A DNA stretch of 53,428 nt from CAYSLC01 sp964431545. GTDB lineage: Bacteria; Desulfobacterota; Desulfobacteria; Desulfobacterales; JAABSP01. The DNA is taken from positions 1 through 53,428 of the forward strand of contig CAYSLC010000009.1 of NCBI GenBank assembly GCA_964431545.1, in the 5' to 3' direction. Within the stretch, counting starts at the first letter, position 1. Each line of letters begins with the position of its first letter. Of this stretch, positions 42,692 to 50,928 are shown in pieces. The position numbers and the translations under genes are program-made. The notes beneath the pieces are model-generated. The model was given only the letters and a program-made list of their open reading frames with translations, made no database searches and was not told where the DNA came from.

Positions 42692-43218
42692 CCCCCGGCC
42701 TCCGGCCGGGTTTTATAAATCCCGATGATCCGCTCGATGAGCCGGGTGGTGGAGATCGACGGCACCACCGCCACCCGTGCCACCCGGCCGCCGATCGATT
42801 TGACGAACCCGGCGCCCACGATGCGGTCCTCGGGCCAGTCGGCCCCCTTGACCAGGATCTCGGGCCGGACCGCTTCGATGAGCGCCAGGGGATCCGGCTC
42901 CCCGAAAATGGTGATGGAATCGACGCAGGTCAGGGCCGAGAGCACCTCGGCCCGCTCCCCCTCGGGGACGACGGGCCGGCGGTCCCCCTTGATGCGCCGG
43001 ACCGACGCATCGGAATTGAGGCCTACGACCAGAAGGTCCCCCATCGCCCGGGCGGCCGTCAAATACCGCACATGGCCCACATGGAGGAGATCGAAACAGC
43101 CGTTGGTGAAGACCACCCGCCGGCCGGCGCTCCGGGCCTCCCGGCACCGATCCGCCAGGGCCTGCCGGGGCAGGATCTTTTCCCGGGAAGCCGCTTCGGA
43201 GGAAGCCGTCTCCGCCAT
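42688..43218 (-). CDS. rfaE2: D-glycero-beta-D-manno-heptose 1-phosphate adenylyltransferase
   Basis: 176 residues, equal to the C-terminal half of bifunctional HldE. It activates heptose-1-phosphate with ATP to ADP-heptose for the LPS inner core. The nucleotidyltransferase motif is FTNGCFDLLHVGHVRYL (HxGH) and VVGLNSDASVRRIKGDRRP is diagnostic. VPSISTTRLIERI is the TTxxI motif near the end. The kinase half is not encoded alongside. With lpxC it shows an LPS core pathway. It sits between icd and pgeF. Confidence 0.94.
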   Translation of the reverse strand: MAETASSEAASREKILPRQALADRCREARSAGRRVVFTNGCFDLLHVGHVRYLTAARAMGDLLVVGLNSDASVRRIKGDRRPVVPEGERAEVLSALTCVDSITIFGEPDPLALIEAVRPEILVKGADWPEDRIVGAGFVKSIGGRVARVAVVPSISTTRLIERIIGIYKTRPEAGG

Positions 43219-43268
43219 GGGTCAGGCCCGGGAAAACCGTAAAGGAAAGGGCCCGGAGCGCGCCCCCA

Positions 43269-44489
43269 TCACAGATGGTCCACCACGGCGTCGGCGAAGA
43301 CCGAGCACGGGACCTCCTTTGCGCCCTCGATCTGTCGGGCCAGATCATAGGTGACCCTGCCGGCCTTGATCGCCCCGGCCACTCCCCATCGGACCCTTTC
43401 GGCGGCCTCCCCCCATCCCATGTGATCGAGCATCATGGCCCCGGAGAGGATCAGGGAACTGGGGTTGACCTTGTCCATGCCCGCGTACTTGGGAGCGGTC
43501 CCGTGGGTCGCCTCGAAGACGGCGCACTGATCCCCGATGTTGGCCCCGGGCGCCATGCCGAGCCCCCCCACCTGGGCGGCCAGGGCATCGGAGATATAGT
43601 CGCCGTTGAGGTTGGGGGTGGCGATGACGTGGTACTCGTCGGGTCGCAGCAGGACCTGCTGGAAGAGCATGTCGGCGATCCGGTCCTTGATCACCACCTT
43701 CCCCTGGGGTCGTTCTCCGTCGTGCTCCTCCCAGAGGGTCTGCTCGGTGAGGGTCCGGTCCCCGAACCGCTCCCGCGCCACCTCATACCCCCAGGTGCTG
43801 AAGGCCCCCTCGGTGAACTTCATGATGTTCCCCTTGTGCATCAGGGTCACGCTGGGCAGGTCCATGTCGATGGCGTACTCGATGGCCCGGGCCACCAGCC
43901 GCTTGCTGTTCCGGGCGCTGATGGGTTTGATGCCGATGCCGGCGCCGGCCGGGACGGCGGCCCCCATCTCCTTTTCGAGAAAGGCGGTCAACCGGTCGGC
44001 CTCCTCGGACCCGGCCCGCCACTCGATGCCCGCGTAGACGTCCTCGGTGTTCTCCCGGAAGACCACCATGTCGATCTTCTGGGGGGACTTCATGGGACTG
44101 GGCACCGGGTCGATGTACTTCACCGGCCGCACGCACGCATAGAGATCGAGCTTCTGCCGGATGGCGACGTTGAGGCTCCGGATCCCCTTGCCCACGGGAG
44201 TGGTCAGCGGTCCTTTGATGGCCACCACATGATCCCGGATGGCGTCGAGGGTCCCTTCCGGAAGCCACTCTCCGGTCTCCTGGAACCCCGATTCGCCCGC
44301 CGGCACGGCCAGCCACGATATCCTCCGCTCGCCGGAGTAGGCCCGCTGCACGGCGCCTTCGACGACCTTCCGGGCGGCCCGCCAGATGTCGGGGCCGATG
44401 CCGTCCCCCTCGATGTAGGGGATGATGGGCACATGGGGCGTCTTGAGCCCGCCGTCCGGGCCTCGGGTGATCTTGGCTTCGTTTTCCAT
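43269..44489 (-). CDS. icd: Isocitrate dehydrogenase, NADP-type
   Basis: 406 residues, close to the 416 of E. coli Icd. It decarboxylates isocitrate to 2-oxoglutarate. PIIPYIEGDGIGPDIW at the N-terminus and PLTTPVGKGIRSLNVAIRQ, with the substrate-binding Ser, are typical. ATPNLNGDYISDALA gives metal ligands. HGTAPKYAG contains the Lys-Tyr pair used for NADP recognition. AAAGGA lies about 9 nt before the ATG. It sits 19 bp after rlmB in the leftward run; its product 2-oxoglutarate is also the PII effector, though the genes are far apart. Confidence 0.96.
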   Translation of the reverse strand: MENEAKITRGPDGGLKTPHVPIIPYIEGDGIGPDIWRAARKVVEGAVQRAYSGERRISWLAVPAGESGFQETGEWLPEGTLDAIRDHVVAIKGPLTTPVGKGIRSLNVAIRQKLDLYACVRPVKYIDPVPSPMKSPQKIDMVVFRENTEDVYAGIEWRAGSEEADRLTAFLEKEMGAAVPAGAGIGIKPISARNSKRLVARAIEYAIDMDLPSVTLMHKGNIMKFTEGAFSTWGYEVARERFGDRTLTEQTLWEEHDGERPQGKVVIKDRIADMLFQQVLLRPDEYHVIATPNLNGDYISDALAAQVGGLGMAPGANIGDQCAVFEATHGTAPKYAGMDKVNPSSLILSGAMMLDHMGWGEAAERVRWGVAGAIKAGRVTYDLARQIEGAKEVPCSVFADAVVDHL

Positions 44490-44508
44490 GGGTACCGTCC
44501 TTTGGTTT

Positions 44509-45273
44509 TCACATTATTTGCCGATCTTTTTCGGCGTCGGGCCGGAGCCCCGCCCGCTGGCGGAAGGCCTCGTAGAGGGCCACCGCCCCGGCCGCCGATG
44601 CGTTGAGGGAATCGAGGGGCCCCCGCTGGGGGATGGAGATCCGGAAGTCACATGTTTTCAGCACCAAGGGCCGGATCCCCCGCTCCTCCCCCCCGATGAC
44701 CAATCCCAGGGGACCGGTGAGTTCGGTCCGGAACAGGTTTTCCCCGTTCTCCCGGTCGAGCCCGGCGATCCAAAGCCCCATCTCCTTGAGCCGATCCACC
44801 GCCCTGGCCAGATTGGTCACCCGGACCATGGGGATATGCTCCATGGCGCCGGCCGAGGCCCGGGAGACGGCGGGGATCGGCTGGGCGCAGCGGTCCCGGG
44901 GAAAAATCACGGCCGTCACGCCGGCGCACAGGGCCGTCCGGAGCAAGGCCCCGAGGTTCTGGACATCCATGACGGAATCGAGGAGCATCAGCAGTGGCGG
45001 CTCCGCCCCGGTCGAGATCTCCTCCAGGGAGGCCGGCGGGTAGGGCCCCACCTCCGCGGCCACTCCCTGATGGCGGGCATCCCCCGAGAGGGCGGAGAGC
45101 CGGTCGGCCGGGGACCGCTCCACGGGAATCTTCCGGGATCGGGCCAGCGCGGCCACCGCCTCGGGTCGGCGGGACCGATCGCCATCGACGAGGTGGATCC
45201 TGTGAAACCGCCGTCTCCCCGCGCGGATCGCCTCCGTCACGGGGTGGATCCCGGAGAGGACCTCCCCCTTCAT
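44509..45273 (-). CDS. rlmB: 23S rRNA (guanosine(2251)-2'-O)-methyltransferase RlmB (SpoU)
   Basis: 254 residues. It methylates the ribose of G2251 in 23S rRNA. The N-terminal substrate domain begins GIHPVTEAIRAG. The SpoU knot motifs are LDSVMDVQNLGALLRTA (motif 1), LVIGGEERGIRPLV (motif 2) and IPQRGPLDSLNASAAGAVAL (motif 3). The ATG overlaps the gmk stop as ATGA, and the longer open frame upstream is a shadow. It is followed by icd. The exact target base is by analogy with RlmB. Confidence 0.93.
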   Translation of the reverse strand: MKGEVLSGIHPVTEAIRAGRRRFHRIHLVDGDRSRRPEAVAALARSRKIPVERSPADRLSALSGDARHQGVAAEVGPYPPASLEEISTGAEPPLLMLLDSVMDVQNLGALLRTALCAGVTAVIFPRDRCAQPIPAVSRASAGAMEHIPMVRVTNLARAVDRLKEMGLWIAGLDRENGENLFRTELTGPLGLVIGGEERGIRPLVLKTCDFRISIPQRGPLDSLNASAAGAVALYEAFRQRAGLRPDAEKDRQIM

Positions 45274-45875
45274 GATTCCGGGTTCCCGAAGGGTTCCTCG
45301 CCCCGCCGATAGGCGCCGATGAGGCCGGTGAGGGCCGATACCGCCTCGGAAAGCCGGTCGTTGACGATGATATGCCGGTACCGGTGGCGACGGGCCATCT
45401 CCCCCTCGGCCACCGCCAACCGCCGGGCGATGGTCTCCGGATCCTCGGTCCCCCGGCCCCGGAGGCGCTCCCGGAGGACCTCCATGGAGGGGGGCATGAT
45501 AAAGATGGTGACGCTGTCCGGATACCGCTTCACGATCTGCATCGCCCCCTGGACGTCGATATCGAGGAGAAGGTCGTGCCCCTTTCCCAGGTGGCGGTCG
45601 AGGTATTCCGCCGAGGTTCCGTAATAATTGCCGTGGACCTTGGCCCACTCGGCCCACCGGCCCTGCTCGATCCCCCTGCGAAACGCCTCCTCGGAGATGA
45701 AGAAGTAGTCGATCCCGGCCCGCTCTCCGGGGCGGGGGGGGCGGGTGGTGGTGGAGACCGAATAATGGAGGTCGGGATAGCTCTTTCGGGCGGCCCGGCA
45801 CAGGGTGGACTTTCCGGCGCCCGAGGGGGCCGAGAGGATGAAGAGGATCCCGGATCTCTTGGTCGGGCTACTCAC
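45270..45875 (-). CDS. gmk: Guanylate kinase
   Basis: 201 residues. The enzyme converts GMP to GDP using ATP. The P-loop is SAPSGAGKSTLCR, and YSVSTTTRPPRPGERAGIDY is the GMP-binding region. The start is GTG and overlaps the end of the RemA-like gene by 8 nt, with no clear ribosome site of its own, so translation is probably coupled. Its stop overlaps the rlmB start. The gene order yicC, RemA-like, gmk is common in this phylum. Confidence 0.97.
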   Translation of the reverse strand: MSSPTKRSGILFILSAPSGAGKSTLCRAARKSYPDLHYSVSTTTRPPRPGERAGIDYFFISEEAFRRGIEQGRWAEWAKVHGNYYGTSAEYLDRHLGKGHDLLLDIDVQGAMQIVKRYPDSVTIFIMPPSMEVLRERLRGRGTEDPETIARRLAVAEGEMARRHRYRHIIVNDRLSEAVSALTGLIGAYRRGEEPFGNPES

Positions 45876-46170
45876 TGTCGGCGGAGGGGATCTTGGCGGA
45901 TTCTTTCAAGGCGGCCAGCCGCTGGGAGACCGTCTCCGCCTGGATGGCGGAGAGCACGATGTGGTTGCTGTCCATGATGATGATGGACCGGGTCTTCCGG
46001 CCGTAGGTGGCGTCCACCAGCCGTCTCTCCTCCTTGGCTTCGTCTTTGAGGCGTTTCATGGGGGCCGAATTGGGCGGCATGATGGCGATGATCCGCTCGG
46101 CCACCACCGTGCTGCCGAACCCCACGTTCAACAAGGCCTTTTCCATGCTCCGCTTTTCCGTCGATCGCAC
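45868..46170 (-). CDS. RemA-like DUF370 family protein
   Basis: 100 residues. The family motif LNVGFGSTVVAERIIAIM is near the N-terminus, and RSIIIMDSNHIVLSAIQAET is the conserved C-terminal strand. In Bacillus RemA binds DNA and controls biofilm matrix genes; the Gram-negative role is less known. The GTG start at 46170 has AGAGGA about 7 nt upstream. ATG 46146 gives the usual family N-terminus but has a poorly spaced site. It lies between yicC and gmk. Confidence 0.9.
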   Translation of the reverse strand: MRSTEKRSMEKALLNVGFGSTVVAERIIAIMPPNSAPMKRLKDEAKEERRLVDATYGRKTRSIIIMDSNHIVLSAIQAETVSQRLAALKESAKIPSADSE

Positions 46171-46183
46171 GGCCGTCCTCTCC

Positions 46184-47065
46184 CTACTCGATGTTCTGGA
46201 CCTGCTCCCGCATCTTTTCGAGTTCCGACTTGATGTCGACCACCCGGTGGGAGACGTCCGTATGGTTGGTTTTGGCCCCCATGGTGTTGAACTCCCGGTT
46301 GAACTCCTGGAGGAGAAAATTGAGTTTCCTTCCCGCCGCCTCTCCGCCCGCCATGAGGGCCCTGAACTGATTGAGGTGGCTGCGGGCCCGGACGATCTCC
46401 TCGGAGATGTCGCTTCGGTCGGCCAGGAAAGCCGCCTCCTGGGCGATCCGCCCTTCGTCGATCTCCACCATCCCCTGGGTCAGGGCGGTGACCCGCTCCT
46501 TGAGCCGGTCCCGATAGTGATCGAGCAGCCCCCCGGACGAGGCCTCGATGTCGTCGAGCCACGACGCGATGAGGGCGAGCCGCTCTCCGAAATCCGTCTC
46601 GATATGGGCCCCCTCCCGCTCCCGCATGGCCAACAGGCCCGTCAGGGCATCGGCCACGGCATCCCGGATCAGGGGCCAGGCCGCCTCCAGATCGTTCTCC
46701 GTCTCCGCCGGCTTGATGACCCCGCTGGCCCCGGCCACCATGGCCAGGGAGACGGGTTCGTCGATGTCGAGCATCCCCTTGAGGTCGAGCAGTGCCCGGT
46801 GGTAGGCGCCGGCCTTGATCTCGTCCACCTCGAAGGCGCACGCCTCCGCCGACTGGTTCCGGACCTGGAGTTTGAGTTCCACCCGGCCCCGGGTCACGCG
46901 CTCCGACACCAGGGACTTGATCCGCTCCTCCAGGGCCATATACCCCTGGGGGATCCGGAGCATCAGGTCGAGATGGCGGTTGTTGTAGGACCGGATCTCC
47001 ACGGCCACGGTCAAGCCGTTTTCGATCCGCTCGGCATTGGCGAAGGCGGTCATGCTGTGGATCAT
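46184..47065 (-). CDS. yicC: YicC/YloC family endoribonuclease
   Basis: 293 residues. The N-terminal YicC domain begins MIHSMTAFANAERIENG and has EIRSYNNRHLDLMLRIPQG. The C-terminal DUF1732 domain ends NREFNTMGAKTNHTDVSHRV. Members have been reported as endoribonucleases that act on small RNAs. The ATG overlaps the DUF4416 stop as ATGA. It is followed by the RemA-like gene after a 13-bp gap. The length and both domains match the family. Confidence 0.95.
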   Translation of the reverse strand: MIHSMTAFANAERIENGLTVAVEIRSYNNRHLDLMLRIPQGYMALEERIKSLVSERVTRGRVELKLQVRNQSAEACAFEVDEIKAGAYHRALLDLKGMLDIDEPVSLAMVAGASGVIKPAETENDLEAAWPLIRDAVADALTGLLAMREREGAHIETDFGERLALIASWLDDIEASSGGLLDHYRDRLKERVTALTQGMVEIDEGRIAQEAAFLADRSDISEEIVRARSHLNQFRALMAGGEAAGRKLNFLLQEFNREFNTMGAKTNHTDVSHRVVDIKSELEKMREQVQNIE

Positions 47066-47601
47066 GGCGTTGGGTCCGTCCGTTTGAGGTCGATCAAATA
47101 CCGGTTCCGCACCGTCTCAAGGAGCGTCCGCATCCGCTCGGCGCCGTAATCGGGATAGGTCCACGGCAGGGTCCGGAAGCCGCCCCGCTCATAGATCAAA
47201 GTCAGATCTGCATAGATGCCGTCACCCACATAGATCCGGTGGGTGAAGTTCTTGCCCGTAGCCAGGACCAGGCGTTCCCGGGTCAGATAGCCGGGATCGA
47301 TGTTGACGGTCCGCCGGCCGCCCTCCATCAACCGCGACTCCACCTCGTTGGTGAACCGCTTGATCCGGGGCAGATCCCCCGGATCGACCAGCTGTTGGAA
47401 GCTTACGACCCGGCGAAAAAGCGGCCCCCCCATCTCCCCGGCATAGTAGTCGGTGTAGTCGAAGGCAAGCCACGGGGAGACCATGTCCGCCGGTCCGAAC
47501 CGCTGGGCCAGCTGTCGCGCCGCCTCGGAGATCCGATTTTTCCGGGCCGTGAAGATGCCCACCACCAGCTTGGCGGGATCCGGTGCCGCCGGGGTGCTCA
47601 C
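47062..47601 (-). CDS. DUF4416 family protein
   Basis: 179 residues, soluble. Conserved segments are DYTDYYAGEMG, NIDPGYLTRERLVLATGKNF and TLPWTYPDYGAERM, typical of DUF4416. I know of no established function. It precedes yicC with a 4-nt overlap, an arrangement I recall as frequent in Desulfobacterota. Its position among RNA and nucleotide genes suggests, but does not prove, an RNA-related role. Confidence 0.88.
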   Translation of the reverse strand: MSTPAAPDPAKLVVGIFTARKNRISEAARQLAQRFGPADMVSPWLAFDYTDYYAGEMGGPLFRRVVSFQQLVDPGDLPRIKRFTNEVESRLMEGGRRTVNIDPGYLTRERLVLATGKNFTHRIYVGDGIYADLTLIYERGGFRTLPWTYPDYGAERMRTLLETVRNRYLIDLKRTDPTP

Positions 47602-47635
47602 CGCCGTCTATCCCGGCCGGAATCGACCCGCCGAA

Positions 47636-47677
47636 CCCTCATGCGCCGGGGCCGTCATCCGCTGGGAATCATGAGGG
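47636..47677 (-). repeat. Inverted repeat between the Trm112-like and DUF4416 genes
   Basis: CCCTCATG (47636-47643) and CATGAGGG (47670-47677) are perfect 8-bp arms 26 bp apart, in the 132-bp gap after the Trm112-like gene. It could attenuate transcription into the next genes. No T-tract is seen. Confidence 0.3.
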
Positions 47678-47733
47678 TGGCATCGAACGGCGGACGCATC
47701 GGGTGGATTCAGTCGGACACCGCGGCGGCACGC

Positions 47734-47913
47734 TTACGCGGATGCATCCAGCGGCTTCGCCTCGTCGATGAGCATGATGGGGATATCGTCCCGGATCTCA
47801 TAGACAAGGCGGCACTGTTCGCAGATGAGCCCGTCCTCCGACGGGGTAAGGTGGATATCCCCCTTGCACTTGGGGCACGCGAGTATCTCCAGTAACTCCT
47901 TGCTGATGGCCAT
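47734..47913 (-). CDS. Trm112-like zinc-ribbon protein (UPF0434/YcaR type)
   Basis: 59 residues. The sequence starts MAISKELLEILACPKCKGDI and has a second pair CEQC, giving two CxxC knuckles for one zinc. IRDDIPIMLIDEA is the conserved C-terminal segment. In eukaryotes Trm112 activates methyltransferases; bacterial members are small single-domain relatives of unclear function, often near lpxK or kdsB. GAGG lies 7 nt before the ATG. It is the first gene of the long leftward run and has a good promoter upstream. Confidence 0.92.
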   Translation of the reverse strand: MAISKELLEILACPKCKGDIHLTPSEDGLICEQCRLVYEIRDDIPIMLIDEAKPLDASA

Positions 47914-47975
47914 TTCGTATCCTCAAGTTCCGATTCCTGGTCCCGCCCGACGGACGGCAACCGCATATTCCGGTT

Positions 47976-48005
47976 TTTATAACAGACAACCGGGAAGGTT
48001 GCCAA
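47976..48005 (-). promoter_or_regulatory. Putative sigma70 promoter for the leftward Trm112-like/DUF4416/yicC run
   Basis: On the minus strand TTGGCA (48005-48000) and TATAAA (47981-47976) are 18 bp apart. The spacer holds an almost perfect inverted repeat (GGCAACC/GGTTGTC). It lies 63 bp before the Trm112-like ATG. Confidence 0.5.
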
Positions 48006-48159
48006 ACAAAAAATCCGAGGATTTCCTGAAACTAAGGGTTTATTTTTTTCCCAAAATGGCGTACAGGAAATTTGCCTTGCATACCCCAGACCGGACCTTC
48101 GGGTTTCACACCCGATCCGTGCTCGAACCCCAAATGTCCATCCATGCCAAGGAGGTGCC

Positions 48160-48762
48160 GTGGTCGACTTTCTGGAAGCCTGCATCTCACCCATCACCCT
48201 CCCCTTCACTGCGCTGCTGGTGCTGGTGGTCCTCTACTGGTTGACCTTTATCCTGGGGGCCGTCGACATCGAGATGTTCGACGCCCTCGCCCCCGATGTG
48301 GACGGGGCCGAGGGGGGCTGCCTCCTCTCCCCGGTTCTCCAGCTGCTCAATATCGGCGATGTGCCGGTGATGGTCGTCCTCAGCGTCCTGGTGGTGAGCG
48401 GATGGTGGTTCTCCCTCATGGCCAACCACTACCTCAACCCGGACCAGGGGCTCGTTCTCGGGGTTCTGCTGCTTCTGCCGAACCTGGTCTTCTCCGTGGT
48501 GGTGACCAACTTGGTCACCCGTCCCCTGCGGCGGGTGTTCGCCCCGGAACGGCACGAGAAGGTCATGTTCCGGGTGGGCGAAGTGATCACCAGCCGGGTG
48601 ACCCCGGAGTTCGGCCAAATCCGGATCGACACCGACGGGGCCCCCATCGTCCTCAACGCGCGGACCCAGGGGGAGGTCCGCCTGGAGAAGGGGGACCGCG
48701 CGCTGATCTACGAGGAGGACCGGGACAAGGGGATCTACTTCGTGGAAAAGTACCAGGAATAA
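48160..48762 (+). CDS. YqiJ-like membrane protein with OB-fold-type C-terminus
   Basis: 200 residues. There are three membrane segments (about 13-36, 64-88 and 95-120) followed by a soluble beta-rich domain from about residue 130 (MFRVGEVITSRVTPEFGQIR, then GDRALIYEED). The layout matches E. coli YqiJ, the partner of flotillin YqiK, and more generally NfeD-like proteins that pair with SPFH proteins. The start is GTG, 5 nt after AAGGAGG. The flotillin gene follows after 33 bp. It probably anchors or organises the flotillin assembly in the inner membrane. Confidence 0.85.
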   Translation: MVDFLEACISPITLPFTALLVLVVLYWLTFILGAVDIEMFDALAPDVDGAEGGCLLSPVLQLLNIGDVPVMVVLSVLVVSGWWFSLMANHYLNPDQGLVLGVLLLLPNLVFSVVVTNLVTRPLRRVFAPERHEKVMFRVGEVITSRVTPEFGQIRIDTDGAPIVLNARTQGEVRLEKGDRALIYEEDRDKGIYFVEKYQE

Positions 48763-48795
48763 TCTTCGGATAACGCCAATGTTAAGGAGGGGACC

Positions 48796-50922
48796 ATGTT
48801 CGGCTATTCAGTAGGGGCGGTGGTGGCCATCATCATCATCGCGGGTATCGGCTTTCTGGCCATGCTGGCCAAGTTCTACCGGAAGGTGGAGCAGGGGACG
48901 GCCCTGATCCGCAACGGCCTGGGCAAGACCCGGGTCGCCTTCACCGGCATCTTCGTCATCCCCATCGTCCACCGGATGGAGCTGATGGACATCACGGTGA
49001 AGCACCTCACCATCGACCGGCGGGGGTCCGAGGGGCTCATCTGCAAGGACAACATGCGGGCCGACATCAAGGTCGCCTTCTTCGTCCGGGTCAACAAGAC
49101 CCCCGAGGATGTCCTCAAGGTGGCCCAGTCCATCGGGTGCGTGCGGGCCTCCCACAACGAGGCCCTGCGGGAGCTGTTCGAGGCGAAGTTCTCCGAGGCC
49201 TTAAAGACCGTGGGCAAGCACTTCGACTTCGTGGATCTCTACAACTCCCGGGAGCAGTTCAAGGAACAGATCCTCCGGGTCATCGGCACCGATCTCAACG
49301 GGTTCGTGCTCGACGACGCGGCCATCGACTTCCTGGAACAGACGCCGGTGGAGAAGCTCGACGCCGACAACATCCTCGATTCCGAGGGGATCAAGAAGAT
49401 CACCGAACTGACGGCCAAGCAGCAGATCCTGGCCAACCAGCTCCGGCGGGAGCGGGAGAAGGTGATCACCCAGCAGGACGTGGACGGCAAGGAAGCGATC
49501 CTGGAACTCAACCGCCAGCTCACCGAGACCGAGGCCCGGCAGAAGCGGGAGGTGGAATCGGTCCAGGCGAGGGAGGAGGCCGAGACCGAGAAGATCCGCC
49601 AGGAGGAGCGCCTCAAGGCGGAAAACGCCAAGATCACCACCGACGAAGAGCTGAGCATCGCCTCGGAGAACCGGGACCGCCAGGTGGTGGTGGCCAAGAA
49701 GAACAAGGAGCGCACCGAGGCCATCGAGACCGAACGGGTCGAAAAGGACCGGCTCATCGAGGCGACCGAGCGGGAGCGGATCGTGGAGCTGGCCCGGATC
49801 GAGAAGGACAAGGCCCTGGAGGTGGAGCGGAAGAACATCCAGAACGTCATCCGGGACCGGGTGATGGTGGAAAAGACGGTGGTGGAGGAGCAGGAACGGA
49901 TCAAGGACACCCAGGCCTTCGCCGAGGCCGACCGGGAGAAGCGGGTGGCCCTGACCCAGGCGGAAAAAGAGGGCGAGGAGGCCATGACCCGGCAGTCCAA
50001 GGTGGCCGATGCCGCCCGGAAAGCGGCCGAGATCAAGGCCGAAGAGGAGATGTTCACAAGGCTCAAGGCGGCGGAGGCCTCCCGGAAGGCGGCCGAACTC
50101 AAGGCCGAGGAGACGGTGGTGGAGGCCGAGGCCTTCCAGAAGTCGGCGGTCCAGAAATCCGAGGGGCAGAAGCTGCTGGCCGAGGGCGAGGCCGCCGAGC
50201 TGGCCGCCGCCGGCATCGCCGAGGCCCGGGTGGAGCGGGAGAAGAACGAACTGATCGAACAGAAAGGGACCGCCGAGATCAAGGTCCTGGAACTCCGGCT
50301 GACGGCCGAAGCCAAGGGCATCGACAACAAAGGGGCGGCCGAGGCCAAGGCCATGGAACTCAAACTCATGTCCGAGGCCAAGGGGATCGAAAGCAAGGCC
50401 AACGCCATGAAGCTCCTGGACGCCGTGGGCCGGGAGCACGAGGAGTTCAAGCTGGAGCTGGAGAAGGAAAAGGAGGTGGCCCTGGCCCGCATGGGCATGG
50501 ACCGGGATGTGGCCAAGAGCCAGGCCGAGATCCTGGGCAGCTTCCTGCGCTACGCCAAGATCGACATCGTGGGCGGGGAATCGGCCTTCTTCGACCGGGT
50601 GATGAACGCCGTCTCCACCGGCAAGACCGTGGACCGGTACATGGACAGCAGCCGAACCCTCAAGGACGTGAAGGAGACCTTCTTCAACGCCGATCCGGAG
50701 TATTTCCAGTCCCAGCTCAAACGGTTCATGACCCAGTTCGGCGTCGGCATCGAGGATGTGAAGAACCTCACGGTCTCCGCGGCCCTGGCCAAGATGATCG
50801 CCCTGGCCCAAAGTTCCGAACAGCGGGGGGACCTCTACGGCCTCATGGCCGTGGCCGAGCGGGCCGGCATCGCCGACCGGCTCCTCAACCTCAAAGGCGC
50901 GGACGCCGGGGAAAAGGAGTAG
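48796..50922 (+). CDS. Long YqiK-type flotillin (SPFH domain protein)
   Basis: 708 residues. An N-terminal membrane helix (VGAVVAIIIIAGIGFLAML) precedes an SPFH/PHB domain (about 25-215, with DNMRADIKVAFFVRVN). A very long Ala/Glu/Lys coiled coil follows (about 220-560) with repeats such as AEAKGI. A C-terminal extension of about 140 residues (QAEILGSFLRYAKIDIVGGE onward) is absent from shorter E. coli YqiK (about 550 residues). Flotillins form membrane scaffolds. AAGGAGG precedes the ATG. It lies between the YqiJ-like gene and the giant ATPase gene, both in the same operon. Confidence 0.92.
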   Translation: MFGYSVGAVVAIIIIAGIGFLAMLAKFYRKVEQGTALIRNGLGKTRVAFTGIFVIPIVHRMELMDITVKHLTIDRRGSEGLICKDNMRADIKVAFFVRVNKTPEDVLKVAQSIGCVRASHNEALRELFEAKFSEALKTVGKHFDFVDLYNSREQFKEQILRVIGTDLNGFVLDDAAIDFLEQTPVEKLDADNILDSEGIKKITELTAKQQILANQLRREREKVITQQDVDGKEAILELNRQLTETEARQKREVESVQAREEAETEKIRQEERLKAENAKITTDEELSIASENRDRQVVVAKKNKERTEAIETERVEKDRLIEATERERIVELARIEKDKALEVERKNIQNVIRDRVMVEKTVVEEQERIKDTQAFAEADREKRVALTQAEKEGEEAMTRQSKVADAARKAAEIKAEEEMFTRLKAAEASRKAAELKAEETVVEAEAFQKSAVQKSEGQKLLAEGEAAELAAAGIAEARVEREKNELIEQKGTAEIKVLELRLTAEAKGIDNKGAAEAKAMELKLMSEAKGIESKANAMKLLDAVGREHEEFKLELEKEKEVALARMGMDRDVAKSQAEILGSFLRYAKIDIVGGESAFFDRVMNAVSTGKTVDRYMDSSRTLKDVKETFFNADPEYFQSQLKRFMTQFGVGIEDVKNLTVSAALAKMIALAQSSEQRGDLYGLMAVAERAGIADRLLNLKGADAGEKE

Positions 50923-50928
50923 GATCCC

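Noticed and set aside
48056..48082. Sigma54-like GG/GC element upstream of the YqiJ-like gene
   Set aside because: The GG and GC dinucleotides in AGGAAATTTGCCTTGCA are 11 bp apart instead of 10, and the flanks do not match TGGCAC well.
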